NCBI GenBank assembly: GCA_905250115.1
Contig: CAJNOI010000003.1
Coordinates: 1,304,523-1,368,522 of the forward strand
Length of the DNA: 64,000 nt
Direction: 5' to 3'
Source of the DNA: Adineta steineri
Taxonomy: Eukaryota; Rotifera; Eurotatoria; Adinetida; Adinetidae
The position numbers and the translations under genes are program-made. Below the pieces are notes generated by a model that was given only the letters and a program-made list of their open reading frames with translations, was not told the DNA's origin and made no database searches. Below, piece by piece: positions 1-11,441 of the stretch. The first letter of the stretch is position 1. Each line of letters starts with the position of its first letter.

Positions 1-438
1 TGTATAACTGATTTGATCTGATTTGGATTATCTCCATACGCCATTGATACACGTAAAATACTATCGGAACAATTTTTAATTTCATACGGAAGTTGTTGTT
101 TCCATTGTTCGAGTTCATATCGATTAGGATTTCTTTTACGTCTAATTTTAGCAATTTCTAATTCCATAATTGGTTGACTAATTGGTTGGCGTTGATCAAT
201 TTTGTTTTGAACAAATTTCTAAAATTTACTAGATTAATATAAACCAATTATACAAGTCAATTATTACCTTAAAATCAGCAACTACATCATGAGTCATATC
301 ATGATTAAGTGAATTTTGAGATCCATAGAAACTATTGTTAGATCCTCGTGATGAATAATCATTATCATCATCACCTCGATACATGGATGAGGATGATCCA
401 TATCTACTGCTTCTTCCATCACCACCTCCTGAAGCCAT
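1..438 (-). CDS. unrecognised protein, 5' part only
   Basis: This is the start of a minus-strand gene that continues beyond the left edge. The first exon encodes MASGGGDGRSSRYGSSSSMY and then a Ser/Gly/Asn/Asp-rich, probably disordered, segment ending in VVADFK. An intron of about 50 bp (roughly 215-268) follows, and the second exon reads in frame through KFVQNKIDQRQP and a basic, charged stretch (IAKIRRKRNPNRYELEQWK) to the edge. No domain is recognised in the roughly 130 residues visible. The gene lies 226 bp downstream of the HOIP-like gene on the same strand. The exon join keeps frame and uses GT/AG sites, so a real gene is likely, but its function is unknown. Confidence 0.6.
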
Positions 439-664
439 TTGATCAAGATTTTATTTATTTATATATGCAGTTTAATTTTAAATATCATCAACTTTGCAAT
501 AAGAGTAAAATTATATGTAAAAATCTACAAAATGAAATATATATGACATAATTTCACGTTTGAATAATATTGATTATAAAATTGTTTACAAAAATAAATT
601 ATTATAAAAAAATATTCTGTTTTTCTCCCGTAGATTTTTATTATCATATGCATAGCGATAAGCA

Positions 665-3600
665 TCAAGGTTTTAGTTTTTTTGGTTTACCCAATGAAGT
701 ATTTAAATTTTGTTGACATAACTAAAAGAATTTAGAAAATAGAAAAATAATTATAAACTTATATGCATACTTGTATTAAATTTTCACGAGTTATATTTTC
801 TGGGATAACAATTGATGCTTTTCTAAGCATTTGCGCAAGATTATTGTCTTCATAAATTGCCCTAAAATAGAAAGTTATTGAAGATATTGTATATTTAAAT
901 AATAATTTACCATGGTTCTATCTGATGACGCCAAATAAGAGAACAAAGGAGTTGTCGATAACACATTCTATTCAAGAGATATTAAACAATCCAAAAAGAT
1001 ATATAAATCGAAGCTTCATACTCGCATAGTCGATCTTCACAAATTGTTGATGTTGCCTTTCCACATTCTTCTACAGGACATATTTTAGTAGTGGAGATTG
1101 ACTTATCTTGAAGTTCTTTTGTTACATCTATACTATGATCCTATAAAAAAAATAATGAAGAATTTAATAAAATAGAAATTAATACGAACAGTTAATAATT
1201 TAACAATTGCATTGATATCACCAATACGAGTTTCTCGGAAACAATTCGGACAGCAATGAGCATGAAGGGTATTCATTAAAAGACAATTATCTTTGGGACA
1301 TTTCTAAATAATAATGTACTATATACATATATAATTAAATATATATTTTACCGGTTCTTTCGAAGGTGAATAGAAGAATGCTGAACACATTCGACAAAAG
1401 TCTGTGTGACATTGCTTACAGGTAAAATGTTCACAGCCTCCTGCTTGACTACAAATACAAATAAAGTATAAATTTTATCATGTGATTCCGTATTTAATAT
1501 ACTATTGATAAATGGCAGAACAATTTTCATTTGGACATTTGATGCCGGATTCACTCAAATATTTATATGCCTGTACAGTTGGATCATCAGGGTCGTTATT
1601 TATTAACCATTCTTCATACTTTTCACATGTCATCTCAGTATGTTCCGGATGCCACTAGAGAAAAAAAAGATTTTACTTGAGTTAAGAAAATGTGTAGTCA
1701 TTATCTACAACTCACTTTTCGATTACATTGACGACATTGACCAAATTCACAATCAGGACAATAAATTAAACCAATGCGATTATTATCGTCAACAATAAAA
1801 TAACTCGGACACTAGAATAAATAGGAGATATAGAATGAATGAAGGAAAAAAGCAATTGATAAATGTACCTTCGGACTACCACATGGTTTTGTATGTTTAT
1901 CTCTGTTTGCAATAAATGAGTTATGATGATATCTTTCGAGAATATCTGGTTCATCACGAAACCATTGACGAAGCTAAATAAATAAAATTTCAGCAATTTT
2001 TAAAAAAATTATTTTCGCATACTTTTAAATCTAAATATGCAAAAAAGTTGTCTTTTGTTTCATTTATTATTTCATGTGCTTCTTGAAAACATGTTAATTT
2101 ATTTAACGATTGAAAATCTGTAATTTCATTTATCGTAATTTTGTAATGACTTTTAGCACATTCTAAACAACATTTATGATTACATAGAAACATAGTTTCC
2201 ATTTGAGTTTGTGGGAAAGAATTTGTACATATTGGGCACATCATAGATAATGCATTCATTGCATGAGTTTCAAAACCATCATGTAGATCATTACTTGAAC
2301 ATAAAATATTTTTAATCGATGCCATATCAAGATTTTCAATACTTTCCGATAATGATGATTGACATAGAATACTTGCAAACATTTCAATTTTAACAGATAT
2401 TTGAGGACCAATTGTATGTGATAATTCAGAGTAAAGTAGACGATATATTTTCTAAAGGAAAAATAAAGATTAGTAAATCAATTATTGTTTTTATGGCAAA
2501 TACCGATAGAAATATATCTTCAACATTTGCATTAGTATATTGTTGATGAAGTTGTTGAATAGCTGGTACAAGATGTTTACCATTTTTCCATTTCTGAATA
2601 ATAATAATCGACTTATCAGTATAAATTCTATTCTAATGAAAGTTAATACATACATCCGTTTCATGTAATAATTGTTCAGTTGGGTTATTTTCACTCTTAT
2701 ACTCATTCAAGAGACTCCAATGTAGTTTTAAATGTTCTGTTGTGTTATCAACTGATGTCGTACTAGGTTCATCTATAACTGGAGTTTGAACAAGTGGTAT
2801 CTAAATGAAATTGAAAACAACAATAATGGTAAATATCTTAGCAAGAAAACATACTAAATTTGGTCGTTTCGAAATTAATATTTCTAATGCTTGATTTTCA
2901 TTAAAATTCGATCGAATTAAACATTCTATATAGACATCATCTGTTCGAGAGACATCTCTCTGTTTGTCTAGAAATTGCAATGCGATAATATGTTGATCAA
3001 TAACTTGTTCAAGATAATTTTCATCATCGTTTTCGATTGAATTTTTCTTGTTTTGTTTTAATAGCAAAATTGCTAATTTTCGACGAACGAAACTATGTGA
3101 AATAAATGCATTGTAATTTGTTCCTAAATCTTTCTAAAAACAAATAAGATACATATTTCAGTTTTATTCAAATAATTAATTTTTAACCTTAAATGCCTCA
3201 ATTGTTCTTAATGTTTTTTCATTGCCTTCTTCAATTTCTTGTTGTCCTGGTGGCGACGATAGCAACCCTGTCTAAAATAAATTTTCAACTTCCTTTTTAT
3301 CAAAATAAAGGATTATACTAACATCTGATGGTGAATTTCTACTTTTAGATTCTGATATATCTTCAGCTAAAAATGCAATTTTTATAAAATTTCTTTGAAA
3401 TTAAGATACTTACAAGAATTATCAGAGATAATATTACTATCCTAGTTTCAGAAAAATAGAAATGAAAATTATTTATTTTAATAAATAAATTTACTTGGAT
3501 AAATTTTTTTAAATCATCTGGGGAACTGCTTGTTATAGTTTTGAGATCTGTGAAGAACTTTTCCAACTCATTTACACCATTTCGTCGTCGTTCAATTTCA

Positions 3601-3977
3601 TTGCCAGATGTTGATGAATGATAAATATATTCACCTTGATTATTTTGTTTATAACCATAATAATCTAACAAATTCAACATATGATTCTTAAAAAATATAA
3701 ACATAATTTATATAAATGATGAAATTCAACAAACTTTTGATGCAAGTTTATCCACAATACTTCGATTAAGAGATGATCCATCGGTTAATTTTGATATTGC
3801 TAAATATTTAAGTGGAACTAATGTTTTAATTAAATTTATTAAATCATCTGGAATCTATAAATAACAAATTAAATGTATATCAAAATAATGAATTATACAT
3901 ACATGATCAACACGAATATTTGATTTAATAATATTTTCAACGGGTATTAATTGATAAGATGAAGATAATATCGACAT
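665..3977 (-). CDS. RNF31: HOIP/RNF31-like RBR E3 ubiquitin ligase
   Basis: This is the catalytic subunit type of the LUBAC complex, which in known animals builds Met1-linked ubiquitin chains in immune and cell-death signalling. The gene has many short exons. Reading from the start: a PUB domain (MLNLLDYYGYKQNNQGEY, about 3600-3690); a UBA-like helical segment (about 2870-2990, with FNENQALEILISKRP); RING1 beginning CPICTNSF and continuing CNHKCCLECAK (about 2150-2240); an IBR (about 1620-1900); RING2 with CPNENC followed by GGCEHFTCKQC (about 1380-1530); and a linear-chain-determining region with further Cys pairs (CPKDNC, CCPNC, CPVEEC). The Cys of GGC-x-H matches the thioester cysteine of HOIP and parkin. 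The tail, LGKPKKLKP, is basic like that of human HOIP. No NZF or RanBP2-type zinc finger is visible. The start ATG directly follows a TTTTTGAAG acceptor-like sequence. The family call is firm; a few exon ends are approximate. Confidence 0.9.
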
Positions 3978-4535
3978 CTTCAAAAACAAAATTATATTAA
4001 ATTAAAAAGGAAGAAATATTATTATATGACCTTGTCCACTCCGTTATTTCACGTTATATTTCGCAAGTGACATAGACGCAAAAAAAAGAGAAAGTTTGTT
4101 TTGAGTCGTTACCTTTTATCGTTCTCCGCTATTATTGACTCTTTTTATATGTCACATGTTTTCTTCATCCTCCAGTTGACGAAGCCGAGTGGGGAAAAAA
4201 ACTCTTAAAATGAAATCATATGTATTATAAGCAGATTTTCAAGAGTTTCACATTATTTATTAAATAGTCAAATGTTCTGTTAAAATTTCCAAATTATAGG
4301 CATTTCAATTTTGTCTAATAGTCGGAATAGAAGCAACAATTATCACGATCTATTGTACAAGTTTTATACATCCTCAATATGTTGTTTTATTTTTCAAGAT
4401 TCAAAAATGATACTTGTCCATTATTTTGCTCAATATCAAACCAAGTTCTATGATATTATATGCATATGTTAATAAATAGAAAAAAAATGACGTAATATAG
4501 TAAATATATTAGATTTTAATAAAAACAAATATAGA
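3978..4535. other. intergenic, HOIP to CHMP1
   Basis: This is AT-rich spacer between two same-strand genes. It should hold the HOIP promoter and the CHMP1 3' UTR. No ORF, RNA gene or repeat is supported here. Confidence 0.5.
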
Positions 4536-5229
4536 TTAATTAGCATGACGAAGAGCAGCTAAACGACTATTTTGTGCAGCTATTTCTTGTTGTACTGGTG
4601 TTGCTATTGAATGTTGAATTGTTGGAATAGCATCAAGTTGAACACGAATATCTATTTGATTCTCATCAGCTATTTGACGTAAAAGATCTTGAACAGCTTC
4701 AGTTGGTGTACTAGTTGCCATTGCTTGATTCATTGCATTATTGATTACTTGATCTTTAATATCGAAATCTTCAAATGTCTATAGATTTCAAATAACAAAA
4801 TTGAAATTTTGAAATAAAATTCTAACTTGCTCGAATTTGTCCATAATTTTAACTAATTCATTTGCATTCATATCTTTATTGACATTTTCAAGCATTTTAT
4901 TAACTTGTTGCATATTTTTAACCATAATATTTTGTGCATTCGCTTGTTGAACCTAGAAGAATATGTATATAATGAAAGAATAATACAAATATTTTTACTT
5001 TTGCAATAACACTATCAATACGTGATGCCATCATAAGAAATTGATTATGTGCTGATCGATTTTGAATTGCTGTTTCAGCGTAAATACGAGCTGTTTCAAT
5101 ATCACCAGATTTTTTCAATGCATCTAATGCTTTTTTTCGACTTGTTTCATATTTTTTCTCAGCTACAGATGCTTCTCTTTCAATCATTTTTTTCGTAAAA
5201 CGAAGATTAAATTCAGCATTTGTACCCAT
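4536..5229 (-). CDS. CHMP1: CHMP1, ESCRT-III subunit
   Basis: Charged multivesicular body protein 1 is a late-acting ESCRT-III subunit. In known animals and fungi it polymerises on endosomal and midbody membranes and recruits VPS4 through a C-terminal MIM helix. Three exons join in frame. The basic N-terminal core helices contain FTKKMIEREASVAEKKYE, followed by the family signature ARIYAETAIQNR and MASRIDSVIAKV. The middle exon (about 4830-4953) carries NMQQVNKMLENVNKDM and IMDKFEQ. The last exon ends in LAALRHAN, matching the MIM1 motif (RRLAALRN in vertebrates). The length of about 200 residues is normal. Its start region faces the divergent orphan gene at 5685. A weak acceptor (TTTTTATGTAG) lies 22 nt before the ATG. 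Confidence 0.93.
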
Positions 5230-5684
5230 GATAATATAAATAATGATATATCTACATAAAAAATCATCAATTTATGGACAACAGAACCGGTATAGACTGG
5301 AAGATATTGAACTATATGTCACATGTGACTAGTAGATGGCATTAGCTCACTTAAATTCGATTAAACGATATTTTCTTTTCGATTGATATGAACAAAAAAA
5401 AGGATGTACTTTGTTCATCTTGAGTATTGATTTCAGATTTTAATTAACATAAAATAGAAGTTAATTCATTCTTTTAACGCTATTATACAAATACTTCAGA
5501 AGGATCTATTCAGATATTAATCGATAGTATCGATGACAATGAAAAATCATTTTTTCAATTGATACTTCGAAACTACAATTGTTTTTAAAATATCTTTAAG
5601 CGCCTTCTTCTTTTACTTTTTCATCTCGATTTTCAAACATCATATTTTTTTGCGATTTATCTTTCTCGATATCGACGTTCAATT
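5230..5684. promoter_or_regulatory. shared divergent promoter region
   Basis: This 455-bp spacer separates CHMP1 (-) from the Cys/Asn-rich orphan gene (+). Both start codons face into it, so it must contain both promoters. No specific motif could be assigned. Confidence 0.45.
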
Positions 5685-6264
5685 ATGTTTTCATATAATT
5701 ATACTAATCCATGTAATAATGAAATAACTAACAATTGTTATCCATCTAGTTGTTATCGTCCTTTACAACAAATTTATAAAACAACCTATTCACCAATGTA
5801 TGGAAATAATAATGCATCGAATGTAAATCTCGCTTGTATTTGTCGTCCAGCAGAAAGATACAAAACAACAAATATGTCTTATGGTAGTTTTTACTATGAT
5901 AATCAACTATCAACACAAAAAGATCGAGCACTTAATTATGATAGAGCCATATTTGCACGATGTTATGATAATAATAAAAAAATGGGATATCAAACAATGA
6001 ATAACGATCGTAAAAAAGAGTAAGAATAAATTTCTTCTGGATAAACAAATGATAGTCATATTTAGAGCTTTTACAATTTCAAATCCATCTAATGTACAAG
6101 AAAATCAATTATGGACTCAAACAACAAGTGATGCTTGTTGTCCAACAGATTGTTGTACTAATGTAAACAATTGTTCAACCTATCAAACTAATAATCCATG
6201 TTCTCAAATAACTGTTCCATCAACAATAAACAAAATTTCCGATCAATTTGTTCCTTGTTTATGA
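5685..6264 (+). CDS. Cys/Asn/Tyr-rich orphan protein
   Basis: Two exons (5685-6019 and 6066-6264) join in frame across a 46-bp GT/AG intron to give 177 residues. The protein starts MFSYNYTNPCNNEITNNCYP and is rich in Asn, Tyr and Cys. Cysteine clusters (DACCPTDCCTNVNNC, CSTYQTNNPC) lie near the C-terminus, which ends FVPCL. No signal peptide, membrane segment or known domain is visible. The composition suggests a disordered or cross-linked structural protein, but this is only a guess. The in-frame splice and divergent position next to CHMP1 support a real gene. Confidence 0.6.
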
Positions 6265-6457
6265 ATATCTCTAAACTAATTTTCATAAATAAAAACATTT
6301 CATTCCACATTCCTAATTTATCTTTTCATTTCATATTTTTCGCGAGAAAAAGACGTAACAACAATAAAGACGAACAAAGAAAACACACTGTACACAACAC
6401 AGAGAACCACGTACACAAGCCAGTAGTAGTAGTAGCATAAAGTTTAAATCAGATTGT

Positions 6458-7229
6458 TTATGTTGATGTCTGTTTAAGATAAGAATGAAATCTTGGAAAC
6501 GCATTCGAACGTAAAGCCATTGAATATAATTCATCTTTTGTTAATTGTCCATTACCTATGTATACGAAAAAAAACGAAAATTAAAATAAAATAAAATAAA
6601 ATTTAGAAAAAACAAAACCATCTTCATCAAATAATGTAACCATTCTATCAATCATTGCACGACGTTGTCGTTCACGTCTTAATTGTAATGTATATTGTTG
6701 TTCATTTGAATTTTGAACATAGATTGTTGGATTTTGTTGGCTATGAACTTGTACAATAGCTGCATTCGAATAACTCGGAATATTATTAAATTGCTGTTGT
6801 TGTTGTTGTATTTGAGTAGGAAAACGTCGATAGACTTTAAATGTTTGTTGAGTGGGATATATAGAGCGATCATTTAATTGAACAGGTACTGACGGTTGAT
6901 TATAATTCACTTAAAAAATTAATTTTTAGTTAAAATATTATTTTTAAAACAAAATGTTTACTTTGAGTTGGATATGCAGGTAATGCATTTGTATGTGTTG
7001 TTAAAAATAAAAAAATAAATAAAATTAAACGAAATCGATTTGTTAGTAGTATTTTTATGTTTAGATCTTGATCCGAATTATTATGTTCATTTGAATGTAT
7101 AATCTGTTTGTAATACTCATCATTATTAATACAAATATTATCTTGACATCGATCAATTTTTGTATAGTTCAATGATCGATTATTTTCATCGTTGAATATT
7201 TCTTGCATCATCGTCGTCGTCGTATACAA
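6458..7229 (-). CDS. membrane-anchored single EF-hand protein
   Basis: Three exons encode about 225 residues. The N-terminal 60 residues are polar (MYTTTTMMQEIFNDENN). One hydrophobic segment follows (RLILFIFLFLTTHTNALP), either a type II signal anchor or a late signal peptide, then an Asn/Gln-rich region with a run of seven Gln. Near the C-terminus an exon join creates one good EF-hand loop, DEDGNGQLTKDE, preceded by the helix RAMIDRMVTLF. The last exon ends SYLKQTST. The loop has Asp, Asp, Asn, Gln and Glu in the usual ligand positions, so calcium binding is likely. The family was not recognised. An upstream 5' UTR exon or an alternative start cannot be excluded. Confidence 0.6.
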
Positions 7230-7967
7230 TGATTATTATTTACATTGACATACATATTAGAATCGATAATAACAAGCTGAAGAAGAAAAAAATGACAACG
7301 TAATCCAATGATTATGCATTTGTATATCTGAAAAAAGAAGAAAATAATGTAATCATTAAAAAATAAAGCTGAGACAAATTAAATTCGTCTAATAGCTATC
7401 TTTTGATAGACAGCTGGTGTATAAACATTCTTCTTCAATTTCTCACATTAATCCTTTTCGTCGGCAATATTTTTTAAGTAAAATATGGTGTTAAATTACC
7501 GCAACTATATGCCGTTTTTCTTTACACACATATTAAAAAAAAATATATATTTCATGTCGATGTAGTAGAAGAATCCTTGAATGTGTCAGTTTATACATAA
7601 AAATAAAATTTATGTTTTTTTTTTCTTCTTTTACCTGCGATACCACTCGTTTTAGTTGCTTCTATAAATGAAAATGAAAATGAAAATGTCACGTTCAATA
7701 AATAAATCGATCAACAAAGAAATATATAGATTTCTTCTTCGTTGATCATTACATCATTAGAAGAGAAAAGAATGTTTAAGAGGATTAATAAGTGAAATTG
7801 ACTTATATTGTTTTAAATGATGATAATAATGCTAGACATGCGTATATATATTTATAAACATATATATTCTAATTATCTTGAGTGTTATAGATAACTATAA
7901 ATAATAATATCATAAGCATATCTTGTCACCTTGATTGACATGAAACGAAAAGATAGGTCGATGATAT

Positions 7968-7986
7968 TGAGAGAGAGAGAGAGAAA
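7968..7986. repeat. GA microsatellite
   Basis: This is a short GAGA dinucleotide run in otherwise AT-rich intergenic DNA. Confidence 0.8.
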
Positions 7987-9339
7987 AAATGCACAATGCA
8001 TTAATTCTTTATGTTATGCAGTTTGAAGGTAAATCTATGTCTGATAATAGATAATGACATACACTCTCAACGTAAGAGTCAATCGTTCTTATCATTCCTC
8101 AGACAATATTGGAAATGTTGGTGTTGAACCGAGGTCATATCAAAATACTTATAGAGACTAATGGATGTCATTGATAATACGCATCGATTACGTAAATGAT
8201 ATGGAACAGGTCGTAGTTTACAAGAATATCATTTTAGTAGTTAAAAGTCTAATCTATGTATATATATATGTCATAGAACAATAAAACGAACATGGTCACG
8301 CGATAATGAAATTTTCTATGATAAAATAAATACTTAATAAGATAATCTATTAAACCGATTAAATATATTATTCTCCTTTTTAAATAACTTCAAGATTAAT
8401 CATATTAAATGATACACGAGCTAACAGAAATTCTTATCGAAAAAAAAATCTTACCTACAGAAGATCGAATAATTCTATAACATTATTGTTATTGTAAACG
8501 ATAGATAAAATTTTATTTAAATGAAAAGAAAGTGATATAGCAGTCGTCACCTCCGCCTAGTTTGTCTCGCCATAGTGTATCGGTTATCATCTTTCCCTAT
8601 TTTCATACGCCACACTGATCATCGTCATCATTGAATAAACGTGTCATTTTCGTGTAGACAAAATTACATCTATATCAAAACGCTTTAGGTCTCTTCTCGC
8701 ATTCAAAATATCCACATACACACTTTTCATATTCACATACATCTGATCAATCCCTCCTATCATCCTTCACAATCAACAGAAAAAGATATGAACGATGTAA
8801 CACACTCGATAATGACATGTCATCATAACGATGATTCGAAAAAGTAAAAAAGAATGAAATAGATTTTCAATATATATTTACAACTTACTTGATTTGATTT
8901 CAACAATCATGAAACATACAAGATCTTTGATATATATATATTTTCTTTTCGGCTTTCTAATAAATGAAGAACGTAGTATATCCTAGAGATTATTATTATC
9001 CTTATTAATTCGACATTTATCTTTTTTATAATTAATGACGGAAAAAATATCATCACATTCGATGACAAATAGTTAAAGATATCTTCTTCTTTTTTCTAAT
9101 ACTACTTGTAGTAATAGTTGTTGTTGTTGTTATCGTTTTTATAGTATTTATCAAAAGGTCAATTCAACAACGATAAAGAAAAAATGATGTATTATTTCTC
9201 ATATAATGATTAGAAAACGAATAAATAATAAAGTATCTTTCTAACTTACTTGATTTCATCCAGGTCTCTAAACCGCAAAAAAATGTATATATCGTCAGTC
9301 AGATGAGTAATGTCCGTTTTGCTTTATCTAAACTTCCTC

Positions 9340-9500
9340 TCTCGTCGTTCTCTATCTCTTAACATATACATTTTTATTCACTTTCTTTTCTCCCTCTCTC
9401 TCTGCGTATCTTACCTACCTTGCAAAAGCTGCATATCCTCTCTCTCTCTTCTCTCTGTCTCTTTCTCCTGCTGCTTCTGTCTTTATACTCTATTTTTTTG
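9340..9500 (+). repeat. pyrimidine-rich low-complexity tract
   Basis: The tract consists of dense TCTC and TTCT runs (for example CTCTCTCTC) on the plus strand. It gives rise to spurious Ser/Leu/Cys-rich open frames. Confidence 0.7.
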
Positions 9501-10728
9501 TCATCGAATCAGTGGCTGTCGATGTTGATCATGTATATATGTATATATACATATACATGCATGTTATACAAGTACATAAATTTGAGGGCCATCAAATGTT
9601 CATTCTTGTGTAAAAATTTAATTATTAAAAGAGCGTGTATTATACTATACGACAGAAATCCGAAAGAAAAACGGAGAAAAGACTCACTCTACTATATATA
9701 TGCATATAGTGGAAGTTCCAATCGTTTTCATCAGCTGCAGGTCATATGATATCAATCGGCTTTATTTTATGGTGCATTTTTTTGCTATGATACCATCTAT
9801 CATTCTTTTCATTTTGCATACCAATATTTAGTATAAAGAAGGGAATGTTAAAGTAAGTGAGAAAATTGATCAGTTCCTCAATGCACTACGCGTCTATGTG
9901 TATTTACTCGATAATCGATTGTTCAAGGTTAAAAAGACGTTATCTTTTTTTCTTTTCTTTTGCTTCCGTGTATATATATGCGTGTATGTGATGAGAAAAC
10001 CTGAATGATGTTCACATTCATTGACATGAATAGCATATAAGCACTTTAAAGTAACAAAATATAACCCTTATTGTTCAATGTACTATGCATATATTATCAT
10101 CATCATCATTTAGCAATTTCAAGTACAAATTAGGCATGCTCATGAGATGCTACTGTTGTATATAGAGTACTTAAGACGACGACGAAGAAAAAGAAGAACA
10201 TCCAGTCTATTGATTTTTCTTCTATATCTTACAAAAAGAAAAGAAAAGAAGAGAAGATACTTGAGAAGAATGAATGTATATATTATTAAAAGGAAGGCAT
10301 GTGAAATATAGATTCGAAACAAAATATGTTCTAAAAGTTTCCTTCAAGAAGAAGAAGAAGAAATATGATAAAATCATATATCGTTCAATGTTTGACTTAT
10401 ATTATATGTATGTTAAACAGAATTGGTTATTCAAGAAATGTGAAGTGACGATGGTTGTGTCAGCAATACCATTAGTGATAGAGCAAACGAGTTGTATATT
10501 CGTGTCAACACTCATGCATATACGAATATAGTGATATCATGCTACGTTAAACAATCTATGGCAATCTTAAGAAAATGAAGAAAGTGTGATGTTAGCAATG
10601 CCGTGTGTGTAAATGGGTGTCATTGTTGTGAATTATTCAAGGTTCAGTTAATATTTAACTTAATGTTTCGCTTTTCAAACGGTAAAAACTGATAGTTATA
10701 TTTATATATGTCTGTTACCATCAAAGTA

Positions 10729-10759
<31 letters not shown>
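10729..10759 (+). repeat. GAA/AGA trinucleotide repeat
   Basis: This is an uninterrupted run of about ten AGA/GAA triplets in intergenic DNA. Confidence 0.85.
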
Positions 10760-11441
10760 CTATAGAAAGTCACTACTATGTATAATATTTGTCAGTTTAA
10801 AACCACATGAAAAAAGGCCGAGTCTTTTATAAAATAATGACTGTTACTATAAAATTAATATATCGTATTCAATGATATATAGGATCAATATTTGATTCCA
10901 AAAAGTATGGTATAGATTTTATTCGTCCTTGAATAATATTCAGGTGTCAAACAAATGGTAATATGTTGTTTCATTATACTTACTTACATGAGTTAAATAA
11001 CAAGTGTATATAAGAATTAATTTAACATTAACGAAAATGAAAGATAATCATAAGGAAGAAAGAAAAGATATAGTCTTCATTCTCATGCATATAGCTATTA
11101 AATGATGTCAATCAATTTCAAACAAATGATTGATTTTCTTTTCTTTTCCTCATTGAGAAGAATATGGCATTTGTCTATTTAAGCAAAGAAACCATGAGAA
11201 ATCTACTGACATTGATGAACGTATGTGTTCTCTATTAATTGACCATGAACACTCTACTTCATTCATCTGGCAAACATTATTGAACAGTGTCTCAAGAGTT
11301 AGAACTTATATTTGCGCATAGAGAAAAAAAAAGGAACAGTGACCGAATACAAGACAAAACAGACAGTCAAATAAATCGATAGACATAAACGAATATCAAA
11401 ATTTATCAAAAGAAAAAAAAACAAAAACAAAGGAATGAGAG

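Larger units (their letters stand above)
7230..11441. other. gene-poor intergenic region with simple repeats
   Basis: I see no convincing gene in these 4.2 kb. The stretch contains many low-complexity runs: AAAATG repeats near 7670-7690, a GA run near 7968-7986, TATATA runs, a pyrimidine-rich block at 9340-9500 and GAA repeats at 10170-10260 and 10729-10759. Short open frames at 9310-9749 and 10140-10531 follow the repeat composition and show no domain. Two donor-like sites on the minus strand (near 8885 and 9245) could belong to untranslated exons of the EF-hand gene. Confidence 0.5.

Noticed and set aside
9310..9749. Overlapping Ser/Leu/Cys-rich open frames
   Set aside because: They derive from TCTC low-complexity sequence and have no domain or splice context.
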